64,000 nucleotides of DNA from Accumulibacter sp. (lineage in GTDB: Bacteria > Pseudomonadota > Gammaproteobacteria > Burkholderiales > Rhodocyclaceae): contig NZ_JAPUVI010000093.1 of assembly GCF_029255285.1 (NCBI RefSeq), positions 81,029 to 145,028 of the forward strand, read 5' to 3'. Shown in pieces: positions 24,926 through 35,227 of this stretch (position 1 is its first letter; every line of letters begins with the position of its first letter). Made by a program: the position numbers and the translations under genes. Below the pieces are notes generated by a model. It was not told the origin of the DNA and ran no database searches. It saw nothing but the letters and a program-made list of their open reading frames with translations.

Positions 24926-25834
24926 CTACGATCGCCAGACGATTTCGGCGCATAGCGACCGGAAGGCAGCATAACGCCGGTGGTCGATTTCGCCATGTCG
25001 CAGAGCCGCCTGCACGCGGCAGTCGGGTTCCGTCTCGTGCCGGCAGTCACGGAAGCGGCACTGACCAAGCAGTGGGCGGAGTTCGAGAAAGCCTTGTGCA
25101 ATATCGTTGCGCGACAAATGTCGCAAGCCGAAAGCCATCAAACCCGGCGAGTCCAGCAGGGCCGTTGTCGTACTGAGGCGATAAAGCTGGGCTCGCGTCG
25201 TCGTGTGTCTGCCAGCCTGTAATGCTGGCGAGAACTCCCGGGTTGCCACCTGGGCGTCAGGGACGAGCGCGTTGATCAGCGTCGACTTGCCCATTCCGGA
25301 TTGACCAATCAGCAGGCTGGTCTGCTCTCGCAGATAAGGCTGCAGGCGCGTGCCTTCGGCGAGGGCGGAAAGCTGCACTACCGGGTAGCCTAATTGCTCA
25401 AACGGGGCCAGCGTTGCCGCCGCCGCGGCCACACGCTCGGACAGGTCGCACTTGTTCAGCACGATCACGACCCTGATACTTTGATTTTCGGCGGCGACGA
25501 TGCAGCGGGTGATCAATTCGTCGGAAAACGATGGTTCGGTGGCGACGACGATGATGATCTGCGTCACGTTGGCGGCGATCAGCTTTTGCCTGACGTTGTC
25601 CGAGCGGTAAAGCAGGGTAGTGCGCGCTTCAAGCGAGTTGATCACACCCTGAGTGGGACTCGTGCGCTGCACGCTGACATGGTCGCCGCAGGCCAGCTCG
25701 CTTCTCTTGCCGCGTGGAAAACAGAGCAGCAGCGCGCCGTCGGCCAGCTCGACTCGATATTGCCGTCCGTAGGCGGCAACGATGGTGCCGGCAAGCCTCA
25801 AATTCCTGCCAGCGCTTCGATTTTGGCCGCGCAA
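24926..25834 (-). CDS. rsgA: Small ribosomal subunit biogenesis GTPase RsgA
   Basis: A 302-residue circularly permuted GTPase. An N-terminal OB fold (about 12-65) is followed by G4 NKCD (127-130), G1 GQSGMGKST (177-185), G3 DSPG (228-231) and a C-terminal zinc knuckle with the Cys-x5-Cys-x-His-x5-Cys pattern. It binds the 30S subunit and helps late assembly, releasing on GTP hydrolysis. The annotated start is a TTG overlapping the end of the pterin dehydratase gene by 37 bases; a downstream start near the OB fold is possible. Co-transcription with that gene is likely. Confidence 0.94.
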   Translation of the reverse strand: MRGQNRSAGRNLRLAGTIVAAYGRQYRVELADGALLLCFPRGKRSELACGDHVSVQRTSPTQGVINSLEARTTLLYRSDNVRQKLIAANVTQIIIVVATEPSFSDELITRCIVAAENQSIRVVIVLNKCDLSERVAAAAATLAPFEQLGYPVVQLSALAEGTRLQPYLREQTSLLIGQSGMGKSTLINALVPDAQVATREFSPALQAGRHTTTRAQLYRLSTTTALLDSPGLMAFGLRHLSRNDIAQGFLELRPLLGQCRFRDCRHETEPDCRVQAALRHGEIDHRRYAAFRSLCAEIVWRS

Positions 25835-26142
25835 ATGAAATCGTTACGCGATAGCCCACCCACGTCATGCGTACTGTAGCTGACGCTGACCTGGCCGTAA
25901 CCGATTCGCAGTTCGGGATGGTGGTTTTCGCGTTCGGCCAGCCAAGCGACGGTGTTGACGAACAGCAGCGCGGCCGCGTAAGTGGCAAAGGCAAAATCCT
26001 TGCGCAGCGCCGCACCCTGCTCGTCTATCGTCCAGCCCGGCAGTCCGCTAAGCAGGGCTGAGGCCTGGGCGGGATCGACGAGATGTTCGCTACCGCGCAA
26101 AGTGCGGCAGCATTGTTGCGCCAGTGGCAGTTCGGTCGTCAT
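25798..26142 (-). CDS. 4a-hydroxytetrahydrobiopterin dehydratase
   Basis: A 114-residue protein of the PCD/DCoH family, of normal length. The signature EN-HHPEL (in AERENHHPELRIGYGQVSVSYSTHDVGGLS) supplies the catalytic His residues. It dehydrates 4a-hydroxytetrahydropterin in pterin recycling; it can also occur without phenylalanine hydroxylase. The gene sits between an M48 peptidase and rsgA on the same strand, an arrangement seen in betaproteobacteria. Confidence 0.92.
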   Translation of the reverse strand: MTTELPLAQQCCRTLRGSEHLVDPAQASALLSGLPGWTIDEQGAALRKDFAFATYAAALLFVNTVAWLAERENHHPELRIGYGQVSVSYSTHDVGGLSRNDFICAAKIEALAGI

Positions 26143-26164
26143 CGGGCTAGCTCTCCGATCGGGG

Positions 26165-27403
26165 TTATGCCGCCTGCAGGCAGGCTATACGCCGGGCGGC
26201 GGGCGGATGGGAATCGTAGAAAAGCGAGTGCAGCGGGTCGGGAGTCAAGGTCGCCGCATTGTCTTCGTAAAGTTTCACAAGCGCGCTGACCAGGCTCATG
26301 GCCGAAGCGTTTTCGGCGGCGTAGCGGTCGGCCGCGAATTCGTCGCGGCGCGACATGAGGCTCAGCAGCGGTGTCATCAGAAAGCTGAAAACGGGGCTGG
26401 CGAGCAAGAACAGCAACAAGCCGAGCGCGGTGCTGCGGTTATGGACCCCGAGTCCGTCGTAGAACCAGGGCGCGTTGATCAGTTGCCCGAGCAAGGCAAG
26501 GACGACCAAAGAAAGCGCGAAGAGCAGGCCGATCCGCTTGAGCACGTGACGCAGCTTGAAGTGTCCAAGCTCGTGCGCCAGTACGGCCTCCACCTCGGTC
26601 GGTTGCAAGCGGTCGAGCAAAGTGTCGAAGAAGACGATGCGTTTGGCTTTCCCGAAGCCGGTGAAGTAGGCGTTGCCGTGGCTTGACCGTTTCGAGCCAT
26701 CCATTACGTAGAGCCCGGAACTCGCAAAGCCGCAGCGGGCCAGTAGCGCTTCGACGCGTGCCCTGAGGGCCGCGTCATCGAGCGGCGCGAAGTGGTTGAA
26801 CAGGGGCGCGATCCAAGTCGGATAGACGAAAACGATCAGCAGGTTGAACGCGCACCAGAAGAGCCACACGTAAACCCACCAGCCGCTCCCCATGCTTTCC
26901 ATTAGCCAGAGAACAGCCAACAGAGCTGGAGTACCGATCACGATAGCAAGCGCTGTCTGCTTCGCCAGGTCCGCGCAAAAGGTTGCCAAGGTCATACGGT
27001 TGAAACCGAAGCTTTGCTCGATGACGAACTGTCGGTAGAGGGCCAGAGGCAGGTCGATAAGGGCCGACAAAAAGGCGACGCTGAAGACCAGCGCCACGCC
27101 ATAGGGTAGGCCGTCGAGTCGTGCCGACCAGAAATCATGCAAAGACTGAAGGCCGCCACCGAAAGTGAGGGTTAGTAGAAAAGTCATTTCGACGGCGAGA
27201 ACCGTGCGGCTGAAGCGGGTACGCGTCACCGTGTAGTCAGCAGCCTTCTGGTGGGCGTCGAGTTCGATCCGATCGGCGAAGGCTGCCGGCACCGCTCCTC
27301 GGTGTGCGATGACGTGTGCGATCTGACGCTGCGCCAGCCACAGGCGCAACACGGAGCTTGCCGACACGGCGGTCAGAAAGATCAGAGCGAGAACGCTGTC
27401 CAT
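26165..27403 (-). CDS. M48 family metallopeptidase (Ste24/CAAX protease-like)
   Basis: A 412-residue integral membrane peptidase. Several hydrophobic helices flank the zinc motif HELGH (about residues 277-281), and a downstream SRRDEFAADRYAAENA segment supplies the third zinc ligand Glu. This is the Ste24-like subgroup typical of betaproteobacteria. The start is uncertain: I use the ATG at 27403, with a TTG at 27418 as the alternative; neither has a good Shine-Dalgarno. It is divergent from orn with only 43 bases between them. Confidence 0.9.
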   Translation of the reverse strand: MDSVLALIFLTAVSASSVLRLWLAQRQIAHVIAHRGAVPAAFADRIELDAHQKAADYTVTRTRFSRTVLAVEMTFLLTLTFGGGLQSLHDFWSARLDGLPYGVALVFSVAFLSALIDLPLALYRQFVIEQSFGFNRMTLATFCADLAKQTALAIVIGTPALLAVLWLMESMGSGWWVYVWLFWCAFNLLIVFVYPTWIAPLFNHFAPLDDAALRARVEALLARCGFASSGLYVMDGSKRSSHGNAYFTGFGKAKRIVFFDTLLDRLQPTEVEAVLAHELGHFKLRHVLKRIGLLFALSLVVLALLGQLINAPWFYDGLGVHNRSTALGLLLFLLASPVFSFLMTPLLSLMSRRDEFAADRYAAENASAMSLVSALVKLYEDNAATLTPDPLHSLFYDSHPPAARRIACLQAA

Positions 27404-27446
27404 AGGACTGTGACACAATGCCAGTTCTTAAGTTTAGGCGGATTAT

Positions 27447-27992
27447 ATGGCACTGGATGGAAATCACCTCGTTTGGTTGGACATGGAAATGACCGGCCTC
27501 GACCCGGAGCGCGACCGGATCATTGAATTGGCCATCGTCGTGACCGATAGTAAGTTGACGACGATTGCCGAATCACCCGAGTGGGCTGTCCACCAGGATG
27601 ATGGCTGTCTCGATGCCATGGACGACTGGAACCGGAAAACCCACGCACGCTCGGGGCTGGTCGAACGCGTCAGGTCGTCCACGCTCGACGAGATGGCGGT
27701 CGAGGCGGCCGCTCTCGCTTTCGTCCAGCAGTACGTCCCACAGGCGGCCAGTCCCCTGTGCGGCAACTCGGTGGGGCAGGACCGTCGTTTCATGGTGAGA
27801 TACATGCCACGTTTCGAATCGTGGTTTCACTATCGCAACCTTGACGTCAGCACGCTCAAGGAGTTGTGCCGGCGCTGGAAGCCCGATGTGGCAAAGGGTT
27901 TTATCAAGCGGGCAGACCACACGGCGCTGGCTGATATCCGCGAGTCGATTGCCGAGTTGAAGTACTACCGCGAGCACTTCATCAAGCTTTGA
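27447..27992 (+). CDS. orn: Oligoribonuclease
   Basis: A 181-residue DEDDh exonuclease of normal length. Exo I motif [18 protein letters not shown], Exo II with [12 protein letters not shown], and Exo [17 protein letters not shown] with the catalytic His and Asp are all present. It finishes RNA turnover by degrading di- to pentanucleotides, including pGpG from c-di-GMP breakdown, which links it to the GGDEF-EAL protein elsewhere in the window. It is divergent from the M48 peptidase gene. Confidence 0.96.
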   Translation: MALDGNHLVWLDMEMTGLDPERDRIIELAIVVTDSKLTTIAESPEWAVHQDDGCLDAMDDWNRKTHARSGLVERVRSSTLDEMAVEAAALAFVQQYVPQAASPLCGNSVGQDRRFMVRYMPRFESWFHYRNLDVSTLKELCRRWKPDVAKGFIKRADHTALADIRESIAELKYYREHFIKL

Positions 27993-28023
27993 ACGCGCAC
28001 GACCGATGATCGCCGCGCTTCGC

Positions 28024-29685
28024 TCAGCCAGCCGACGCCGCCTCCAGCCTCTCGCGGCGGTATAGCCGAAGTTTTTCACTATCGCGCCGGTCACTCGGGC
28101 GACCGCCTTCCCAGATCTTTCGCCAGCCGTCGCTCACCGTCGGCCATCCATCCTTGGGCAAGCCGTGGATCAGCAGCAAATCACAGCGCGCGCCGGCGGC
28201 TGATCTCGCGGCCAGCGTGCGTATTCCCTCGAAGTAATCCAGCGAAGCGAGAAGGGAATCGGCCAAATTGGCGCTGGCAATGCAGTTGTGTTCCTTTGGT
28301 AAGGCCATGGCCAGCGACGCCGACATCGGCCGGTAGGTTTTCCCGTGGTCAATCCACGGCATCAGGAGTGTTGCAATCAACAGCCAGAAGAGCGTCAAGC
28401 CGGCCATCCAGTGCGTGATGCCGCGCATCGGCGAGCGCGGGCTGGTGACGATCAGCCAGCACCAGACGAGGCTTGCGAGCAGCGCGAGGGAGGCGCCAAG
28501 AAGGCTGAACGCACCGACAAATCCGGGTTCGAGCCGGCTGGCCTGTTGGGCCAACCTTGCTGGCCAGCCGAAGATGATCGCGCTCCAGGCGATCCAAACC
28601 AGTCCCGCACAAAGGCTGAATGTAATCATTCCGAACCAGTCGAAAGCGTTGGCCGCTCCCCTGCGCAGTGAAGTGACACCTGGAACGGCAAGCAGCACGA
28701 GTGGCGGTAAGAACAGCAGGGCCGGCGCACTGCGGGCGGGGAAAGAATAGCTGATGCCGACCAGCGTAATCAGAAAAGCGAGAATCGGCAGGGCCAGGGC
28801 CGGCGTCGACAACTGTCGACGTTTGGCCCAGAGAGTCCAACCGGCGAGGGGCAGAGCTGGCCACGCGTACCACGTGAGCATCGTCAGAAAGCCCCACAGA
28901 TTGAGTAGCGGCTGCAGATTGCCGCGCATCTGCATCAGCTCGTTACGCCAGAAGGCCGACAGGTAGTCGGGTGCGTTGGCCAGCAAGGCGAGTTGCCACG
29001 CACCGGCGAGCGCGAACGCAAGCAACAGGGAGCCAAGCAGGAGAAGCCACTGCTGGCGCCTTGGCGAACTGCGCCAGGCAACCACAATGGCCACTGGCAG
29101 CAGCGGCAGCATCGGCGCCAACCCGTTGGCGAGGAAGCCCAGTCCGAGCGCCGAACCGAAGTAGGCCGCGCCGAGCGCCGGCTTTCGACTCAGCAGTGCC
29201 AGTCCCCAGTAGGCGGCGGCATGCGCTGTTAGCGCCGCCAGCATGGGTTGCGCCTCATGGGCATGGAACAGGAAACCGATGCTGCCCGCCAGCAACAGAG
29301 GCGCCGCCGGTGCCTGCTCGCGGCCGTGCAGTTCGCGCGCGGCAAGCAGCATGAAGGCGAGAGCCAGCAGCGTGCATACGCCGCTGGCCAGGCGTGCGCC
29401 TTCGTGTGTTGGCAGAAGCCACGAGAAGGCATGGCCACCCAGTGCTGCCATCCAGTAATAAAGCGGTGCGTCGGGGTAGGGGCGGCCAGCGAGGCTGGGC
29501 GTCAACCAGTTGCCGTTTGTGACGATGTCGTGCACCAGGCCGATAGTGACCGCGTCATCGTTCTTCCATGGGTCGTGGCCGACCAGACCCGTGAAAATGT
29601 AGAGGACGAGCAGGACCGCCAAGGTCAAGCCGCTGGGCGGCAAGGGAATTCCCCTAATGCGGAGATTCTCCGGGTGGTCTGGCAT
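28024..29685 (-). CDS. GT39/ArnT-like membrane glycosyltransferase
   Basis: A 553-residue protein with about twelve membrane helices. The first periplasmic loop carries the acidic motif HDPWKNDDA, equivalent to the catalytic Asp/Glu pair of PMT/ArnT-type enzymes, and a later loop has PYPDAPLYYWMAALGG, typical of this superfamily. The C-terminal domain is periplasmic. It should transfer a sugar from a polyprenyl-phosphate donor to lipid A, protein or another envelope acceptor; the acceptor is unknown. No Arn or Pmt neighbours are present. Confidence 0.87.
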   Translation of the reverse strand: MPDHPENLRIRGIPLPPSGLTLAVLLVLYIFTGLVGHDPWKNDDAVTIGLVHDIVTNGNWLTPSLAGRPYPDAPLYYWMAALGGHAFSWLLPTHEGARLASGVCTLLALAFMLLAARELHGREQAPAAPLLLAGSIGFLFHAHEAQPMLAALTAHAAAYWGLALLSRKPALGAAYFGSALGLGFLANGLAPMLPLLPVAIVVAWRSSPRRQQWLLLLGSLLLAFALAGAWQLALLANAPDYLSAFWRNELMQMRGNLQPLLNLWGFLTMLTWYAWPALPLAGWTLWAKRRQLSTPALALPILAFLITLVGISYSFPARSAPALLFLPPLVLLAVPGVTSLRRGAANAFDWFGMITFSLCAGLVWIAWSAIIFGWPARLAQQASRLEPGFVGAFSLLGASLALLASLVWCWLIVTSPRSPMRGITHWMAGLTLFWLLIATLLMPWIDHGKTYRPMSASLAMALPKEHNCIASANLADSLLASLDYFEGIRTLAARSAAGARCDLLLIHGLPKDGWPTVSDGWRKIWEGGRPSDRRDSEKLRLYRRERLEAASAG

Positions 29686-29718
29686 CTGAAGGCGGCTGGT
29701 GCCGGTGCGGGTGAAACG

Positions 29719-29742
29719 AAAAAGGCAGCCGCGGGGCTGCCT
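29719..29742 (-). terminator. Intrinsic terminator after rpmE
   Basis: An 8-bp stem (29723-29730 and 29735-29742) with a four-base loop is followed on the minus strand by a run of T residues (29723-29719 as A on the plus strand). It sits just beyond the rpmE stop, between rpmE and the GT39 start. Confidence 0.75.
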
Positions 29743-29777
29743 GCCTTCGGTGTCGACTCAAGTCGACCGCGCGTAAC

Positions 29778-29993
29778 CTAGGCCGACTTGCGAATCGCCC
29801 CGTATTTCTGATTGAACTTCTCGACACGGCCAGCGGTATCGATGATCTTCTGTTTGCCGGTGTAAAAAGGATGACACGCCGCACACACTTCGACATGTAA
29901 GGCCTTCTTCATCGTCGAGCGAGTGGTGAAGGTGTTGCCGCAGGAGCAGGTCACCGTGATTTCGTTATAGGCAGGGTGGACGTTGGCTTTCAT
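29778..29993 (-). CDS. rpmE: 50S ribosomal protein L31
   Basis: A 71-residue protein of the zinc-binding L31 type. The four Cys residues occur as TCSCGN and [12 protein letters not shown], and the HPFYTGKQK and [10 protein letters not shown] segments are diagnostic. The start MKANVHP at 29993 is the conserved one, three codons inside the longer frame. L31 bridges the subunits. It lies downstream of rho on the same strand, as in many proteobacteria. Confidence 0.96.
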   Translation of the reverse strand: MKANVHPAYNEITVTCSCGNTFTTRSTMKKALHVEVCAACHPFYTGKQKIIDTAGRVEKFNQKYGAIRKSA

Positions 29994-30178
29994 CTGGTAC
30001 ATTTCCTGTATGTGTTAGATCCGTCAGTCCAAACGGTAAGGAGGGACGAGCGGAGCATGATTCCTTTGGCTAAACGGCGATTATCGACGATTTTTTTTGC
30101 CTCTGCAATCGCCGGCGTGGCAGACCGGCACCGGGGGGATGGCCTATGGACGACTGGCAATAAGGGGTGTCGCTGGGT

Positions 30179-31435
30179 TCAGCGGCGCATGGAGTCGAAG
30201 AATTCGCCGTTGTTCTTGGTCGCCTTGATCTTGTCGAGCAGAAACTCCATTGCTTCGAGATCGTCCATGTTGTAGAGCAGTTTGCGCAGAACCCACATTT
30301 TCTGCAGCACGTCGGGTTTGAGCAGGAGCTCCTCGCGGCGCGTGCCCGAACGGTTGACATTGATCGCAGGGTAAACGCGTTTCTCGGCCATGCGGCGGTC
30401 GAGATGGATCTCCATGTTGCCCGTCCCCTTGAACTCCTCGTAAATGACGTCGTCCATGCGGCTGCCGGTATCGATCAGCGCAGTGGCGATGATCGTCAGC
30501 GATCCTCCTTCCTCAATATTCCTTGCCGCGCCAAAGAAGCGCTTTGGCTTCTGCAGCGCGTTGGCATCGACGCCGCCGGTAAGAACCTTACCCGAAGCCG
30601 GCTGCACCGTATTGTAGGCACGCGCCAAACGGGTGATGGAGTCGAGCAGGATGACCACGTCGCGTTTGTGTTCGATCAGGCGTTTGGCTTTTTCGATCAC
30701 CATCTCGGCGACTTGTACGTGGCGCGTGGCAGGCTCGTCAAAGGTCGAGGCGACCACTTCGCCGCGGACCGAACGGGTCATTTCGGTGACCTCTTCGGGG
30801 CGTTCGTCGATCAACAGAACGATCAAGGTCACGTCCGGGTGGTTGGTCGTGATCGCATGCGCGATGTGTTGCATCATTACGGTCTTACCACTCTTCGGAC
30901 TGGCGACGAGTAGGCCGCGCTGACCCTTGCCGATCGGTGCGATGATGTCGACGATGCGGCTGGTAATGTTCTCTTCGCCTCGGATGTCGCGCTCGAGTCG
31001 AATGTGCTCAGCGGGATGAAGCGGTGTCAGGTTCTCGAACAGTATCTTGTTCTTCGACGCCTCGGGCACTTCGCCGTTGATCTTGTCGACCTTGACCAGT
31101 GCGAAGTAGCGCTCGCCGTCTTTCGGCGTCCGTATTTCGCCCTCGATGGTGTCGCCGGTATGCAGGTTGAAACGCCTGATTTGGCTTGGGCTGACATAGA
31201 TGTCATCCGTACTGGCCAGATACGAGGTGTCCGGTGAACGCAGGAAACCGAAACCGTCGGACAGGGTTTCCAATGTGCCATCGCCGAAGATGGTCTCGCC
31301 TTTTTTGGCCTGATTCTTAAGGAGCGCGAAGATCAATTCGTGCTTGCGCAATCGGTTCGCGCCTTCGACATTGTTGGTGATGGCCATGTCGAGAAGCTGG
31401 CTTACATGAAGTGCCTTGAGTTCGGATAAGTGCAT
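30179..31435 (-). CDS. rho: Transcription termination factor Rho
   Basis: A 418-residue protein of canonical Rho length. It shows the N-terminal helical domain, the RNA-binding cold-shock-like domain ([16 protein letters not shown]), the Walker A ASPKSGKT, Walker B with [16 protein letters not shown], the Q-loop with [10 protein letters not shown] and the R-loop near KRFFGAARN. It is a hexameric RNA translocase that ends transcription of untranslated RNA. It follows trxA on the same strand with a 200-base leader, in which autoregulation is known for rho genes in other bacteria. Confidence 0.98.
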   Translation of the reverse strand: MHLSELKALHVSQLLDMAITNNVEGANRLRKHELIFALLKNQAKKGETIFGDGTLETLSDGFGFLRSPDTSYLASTDDIYVSPSQIRRFNLHTGDTIEGEIRTPKDGERYFALVKVDKINGEVPEASKNKILFENLTPLHPAEHIRLERDIRGEENITSRIVDIIAPIGKGQRGLLVASPKSGKTVMMQHIAHAITTNHPDVTLIVLLIDERPEEVTEMTRSVRGEVVASTFDEPATRHVQVAEMVIEKAKRLIEHKRDVVILLDSITRLARAYNTVQPASGKVLTGGVDANALQKPKRFFGAARNIEEGGSLTIIATALIDTGSRMDDVIYEEFKGTGNMEIHLDRRMAEKRVYPAINVNRSGTRREELLLKPDVLQKMWVLRKLLYNMDDLEAMEFLLDKIKATKNNGEFFDSMRR

Positions 31436-31635
31436 GTGCTGATGACGAAGAAGGGAATGAGCAGGCGAGCGGCATCTCGCCGCAACCAGGACGCGTGCTG
31501 GGAAACGCCGGGAACCGGGCGGGGGCTACTACTACTGGAAGGAAGGGAACGCCTGAAGGTTCTATGCGGGCTCTAGGTTATTAGCTAGGGGCCAGTTGCC
31601 GCACCCGTCGAACCTGCAGGCGGAGGGTAGCCGCT

Positions 31636-31962
31636 TTACAGGTTGCTGTCAATGAAGGTGATCAGTTGCGACTTGGATAAAGCCCCCACCTTGGTTGCTT
31701 CTACGTTGCCGTTCTTGAACAGCATCAAGGTTGGAATGCCGCGGATCCCGTAGCTGGCCGGAGTTTTTTGGTTGTCATCGATGTTGAGTTTGGCCACCCG
31801 GAGCCGGCCGGCGTAGTCGTCTGCAATGTCGTCCAGGAGGGGTGCGATCATTTTGCAGGGGCCGCACCATTCAGCCCAGTAGTCGACGAGTACCGGCAGG
31901 TCGGATTGCAGTACCGTGGTGCTGAAGTTGTCGTCCGTAACGTGTTGGATGTGTTCGCTCAT
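31636..31962 (-). CDS. trxA: Thioredoxin 1
   Basis: A 108-residue thioredoxin of normal length. The active site WCGPC occupies residues 32-36 and the cis-Pro lies in RGIPTLMLF. The protein is cytoplasmic and reduces disulfides using NADPH via thioredoxin reductase. It is upstream of rho on the same strand, a conserved order, and divergent from the ferredoxin gene. Confidence 0.97.
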   Translation of the reverse strand: MSEHIQHVTDDNFSTTVLQSDLPVLVDYWAEWCGPCKMIAPLLDDIADDYAGRLRVAKLNIDDNQKTPASYGIRGIPTLMLFKNGNVEATKVGALSKSQLITFIDSNL

Positions 31963-32106
31963 TATAAGAAGCCTCTTGCGGGAACGGGGTGGGGTGCGGG
32001 TGGAACGGCAATGTCAGCCTCTGGCCTGTGCAGCCAGCCCCGCCATGCTAGCGAAAAAATCCTGCCAAGGGAAGCCGCCGCTCTGTCTCGTCGGCGCCAA
32101 ATGCGC

Positions 32107-32112
32107 TATAGT
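32107..32112 (+). promoter_or_regulatory. Possible -10 element for the ferredoxin gene
   Basis: A TATAGT hexamer lies 32 bases upstream of the fdxA start in the trxA-fdxA divergent spacer. The -35 position is weak, so this is only a candidate. Confidence 0.35.
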
Positions 32113-32143
32113 CGTCAACGTTACATTTTTCCGAATAGAGACA

Positions 32144-32467
32144 ATGGCCTACGTCGTTACTGAGAACTGCATCAAATGTAAATTCACGGACTGCGTCGAT
32201 GTCTGTCCGGTAGACTGTTTTCACGAGGGACCGAATTTTCTGGTGATCGACCCCGACGAGTGCATCGACTGCACGCTGTGTGTTCCGGAATGCCCGGCCG
32301 AGGCCATCTTTGCCGAGGATGATGTGCCGGACACTCAACGGGCCTTCATTGCGCTGAACGCGGAGTTGGCCAAGAGCTGGCCGACGATAGTCGAACGTAA
32401 GGAACCGCTGGAGGACGCCGATGAGTGGAACAATAAACCGGGCAAGTTGCAGTACCTGGAGCGTTGA
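32144..32467 (+). CDS. fdxA: Ferredoxin FdxA (7Fe type)
   Basis: A 107-residue protein of the Azotobacter-type seven-iron ferredoxin family. The first cluster region is [17 protein letters not shown] with a non-canonical spacing for the [3Fe-4S] cluster; the second is [12 protein letters not shown] for [4Fe-4S]. The long acidic C-terminal tail (EDADEWNN) is typical. It is a cytoplasmic electron carrier; the partner is unknown. The ATG at 32144 is used rather than the longer open frame. Confidence 0.95.
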   Translation: MAYVVTENCIKCKFTDCVDVCPVDCFHEGPNFLVIDPDECIDCTLCVPECPAEAIFAEDDVPDTQRAFIALNAELAKSWPTIVERKEPLEDADEWNNKPGKLQYLER

Positions 32468-32631
32468 GGGGCCTGGCAGGAGACTGCTCGCTCAAGATGT
32501 TTCTCCAGCAAAATTGAAACCTGCAGCAGACGAACTGCTGTAGTGGGTTCGCCGGCCTGCGGTCGCCAGATCTCAGCCCGGCGAAGGGCGCAGCGATTCA
32601 TAGACAGACAAGTGGTTGAGGAGGAGAACGG

Positions 32632-34308
32632 GTGGAAAAGATTTGGCTAAAGAGCTATCAGAAAGGCGTGCCCGCCGAGATTGACTTGCAGGAATTTCAG
32701 TCTCTTGGCGAGCTTTTCGAGAAGAGCGTCGCGCAGTATCGCGATCGGGTTGCCTACATCAACATGGGCGCCGAGGTGAGTTATGGAGAACTCGACAAAT
32801 TGTCGAGGGATTTCGCTGCCTACTTGCAGTCGGTGCTCAAATTGCCTCGGGGTGCGCGCGTGGCGATCATGATGCCGAACGTGCTGCAGTACCCGATCTG
32901 TATTTTTGGCGCTTTGCGTGCCGGCTATGTCGTGGTGAACTGCAACCCGTTGTATACGCCGCGCGAGTTGGAGCACCAGTTGAAGGATTCGGGTGCCGAA
33001 GCCATCGTCATTCTCGAGAATTTTGCCGTGACGCTCGAACAGGTGCTGGCAAAGACGCCCGTCAAACATGTCGTTCTGGCTCGTCTGGGGGACATGCTCG
33101 GTTTCCCGAAAGGGGCGGTGGTCAATTTCGTCGTCAAGTATGTGAAGAAAATGGTTCCCGCGTGGAGCCTGCCGCGCGCTGTCAATTTCCGGACCGCACT
33201 TGCCAGGGGCGCATCGGCGGAGCTCAAGTCGGTGAGCGTCACTCAGGAAGATCTGGCTTTCCTGCAGTATACGGGTGGAACGACCGGCGTTTCGAAAGGG
33301 GCAATGTTGCTTCATCGCAACATTCTGGCCAACTTGGCCCAGGCACATGCTTGGATCCAGCCGGAATTGGGCGGTGAGCAGCACATGGTCGTCACAGCGC
33401 TGCCGCTTTACCACATCTTTGCGTTGACAGCGAACTGCTTCACGTTCTTCAAGATCGGCGCCAGCAATTTGTTGATTACCAATCCGCGCGACATTCCGGG
33501 CTTCGTCGCGGAGGTCGCAAAATATCCGTTTACCGTGCTCATTGGCGTCAACACCCTGTTCAACGCGCTACTCAACAATGATGCCTTCTGTGCGCTTGAC
33601 TTCAGCAAACTTAAGGTTACGCTTGGCGGTGGAATGGCTGTGCAGAGAGCGGTGGCAGAGAAATGGAAGCAGGTCACCAGAAAGCCACTGATCGAAGCCT
33701 ACGGACTGACCGAGACATCACCGGCGGCGACGATCAATCCGCTCGACATCCCGGAGTATACGGGCGCGATAGGCGTGCCGATTTCGTCTACCGAAGTGGC
33801 CATCCGCAACGACGCTGGCGCGGATGTTCCGATCGGCGAGCGGGGGGAACTCTGTATCCGCGGCCCGCAGGTGATGAAGGGTTACTACAACCGCCCGGAA
33901 GAGACCGCCAAGGTCATCACAGCGGACGGCTTTCTGATGACAGGCGATATCGCCGTAATGGACGAACGTGGTTTCGTGCGCATCGTGGACCGGAAGAAGG
34001 ACATGATCCTCGTCTCCGGCTTCAACGTGTATCCGAACGAAGTTGAAGATGTCGTGGCTCAGCATCCGGGGGTACTCGAAGTCGCTGCCGTTGGTGTGCC
34101 GCACGAGAAGTCCGGGGAGGCGGTCAAGATCTTCGTCGTCAAGAAGGATCCGGCGCTTACGGCCGAGGCGCTGATCGCTCATTGCCGGGAAAACCTGACT
34201 GGCTACAAGGTGCCGGGGCAGGTCGAGTTCCGCGCCGACCTGCCGAAGACCAACGTCGGGAAGATCCTGCGCCGCGAATTGCGCGACGAGGCACAGAAGA
34301 AGGCCTGA
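32632..34308 (+). CDS. fadD: Long-chain fatty acid--CoA ligase
   Basis: A 558-residue adenylate-forming enzyme. The AMP-binding motif [12 protein letters not shown] starts at Tyr213. The linker motif [16 protein letters not shown] and the C-terminal [12 protein letters not shown] with the catalytic Lys are present. The N-terminal opening [17 protein letters not shown] matches FadD-type ligases. The start is a GTG with GGAGGAG upstream. It activates long-chain fatty acids for beta-oxidation or for lipid synthesis, and could feed the wax ester locus 8 kb away. Confidence 0.93.
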   Translation: MEKIWLKSYQKGVPAEIDLQEFQSLGELFEKSVAQYRDRVAYINMGAEVSYGELDKLSRDFAAYLQSVLKLPRGARVAIMMPNVLQYPICIFGALRAGYVVVNCNPLYTPRELEHQLKDSGAEAIVILENFAVTLEQVLAKTPVKHVVLARLGDMLGFPKGAVVNFVVKYVKKMVPAWSLPRAVNFRTALARGASAELKSVSVTQEDLAFLQYTGGTTGVSKGAMLLHRNILANLAQAHAWIQPELGGEQHMVVTALPLYHIFALTANCFTFFKIGASNLLITNPRDIPGFVAEVAKYPFTVLIGVNTLFNALLNNDAFCALDFSKLKVTLGGGMAVQRAVAEKWKQVTRKPLIEAYGLTETSPAATINPLDIPEYTGAIGVPISSTEVAIRNDAGADVPIGERGELCIRGPQVMKGYYNRPEETAKVITADGFLMTGDIAVMDERGFVRIVDRKKDMILVSGFNVYPNEVEDVVAQHPGVLEVAAVGVPHEKSGEAVKIFVVKKDPALTAEALIAHCRENLTGYKVPGQVEFRADLPKTNVGKILRRELRDEAQKKA

Positions 34309-34389
34309 TTGGCGGGTGGCTAGGTGGCGTACGCTTCCGCTCGATGGTCGTGCTGGCCACACCACTGGCCAGCCGACCGCAGGTGGCGG

Positions 34390-35019
34390 TCAATCCTTGA
34401 CAGCGTGCTGCTGGAGGACTTCGGTTGTAACCGGGTGCTTGTTCCGCGAGGCGTAGAACAGGGGTGTTTTCTCGTCCTTGTCCTTGCTGTGCGGATTGGC
34501 GCCGCGTTCGATAAGCAGACGCGCAATTTTTGGCTGGCCGGTTGCGGCGGCAAGATGCAGTGGTGTTTGCCCTGCGTCACTCGTCGCGTTGACCTTGGCC
34601 TTCTTGTCGAGGAGCAGTTCAATCTCCTGTCTCGTGCCGGCGAGTACTGCGGCGTGTAGCGCCGTCATACCGACGCGGTCCCGGGCTTCGATTTCCGCTC
34701 CGCTGTTGAGCAGGAGTTCCGAAACCTTGGTACGGCCGTAGAAAGCCGCCATATGCAGCGGTGTTCTTCCCAGGGCGTCGGTGGCGTTGACTTCAGCCCC
34801 AGCCGCGAGCAATGCCTTGACTTCGGGCAAGTCGCCCCGGCTTGCCGCTCTGGCCAGCGGCGACGCTGGCGTGGGAACGTCGACGACGTTAGCCGCGGCC
34901 GGAGGTGTAGTGGCCGGTGCGCCCGGGTGCTTGTTCTCCGCTTGCTTGCCGCATGCGGCAAGTGCCAGCAAGAGCGCGGCCAGGCCGAGCAGAGCGGCGT
35001 GGGGGAGGGCTGATTTCAT
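34390..35019 (-). CDS. Ankyrin-repeat lipoprotein
   Basis: A 209-residue protein. It has a signal peptide with lipobox LAAC (Cys23), a low-complexity Pro/Ala/Thr linker, then four ankyrin repeats from about residue 55 (the motif TPLHMAA/TALHAAV/TPLHLAA occurs every 33 residues). It should be anchored in a membrane facing the periplasm, where ankyrin repeats mediate protein contacts. Ankyrin genes near catalases or peroxidases are known, but no such neighbour exists here. Confidence 0.87.
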   Translation of the reverse strand: MKSALPHAALLGLAALLLALAACGKQAENKHPGAPATTPPAAANVVDVPTPASPLARAASRGDLPEVKALLAAGAEVNATDALGRTPLHMAAFYGRTKVSELLLNSGAEIEARDRVGMTALHAAVLAGTRQEIELLLDKKAKVNATSDAGQTPLHLAAATGQPKIARLLIERGANPHSKDKDEKTPLFYASRNKHPVTTEVLQQHAVKD

Positions 35020-35227
35020 TGGCGAAACTCTCCTGCCAGGACGAGATGGCAGTTTACATGATTCCTGGTGTTTCGAATGTCAGTTCGCCTGCTTCCTGGC
35101 GGTACTGAAAAGGGGCTACTATCGCCAGCGAAACTGCGCCGCTTGCTGATGGACTGGCGCCAGCCTGTCTGGCTCAGAACTGCCGGCCTTTGTTCTGTGT
35201 AATACCGATGGACTGGAGGGCAGAGTC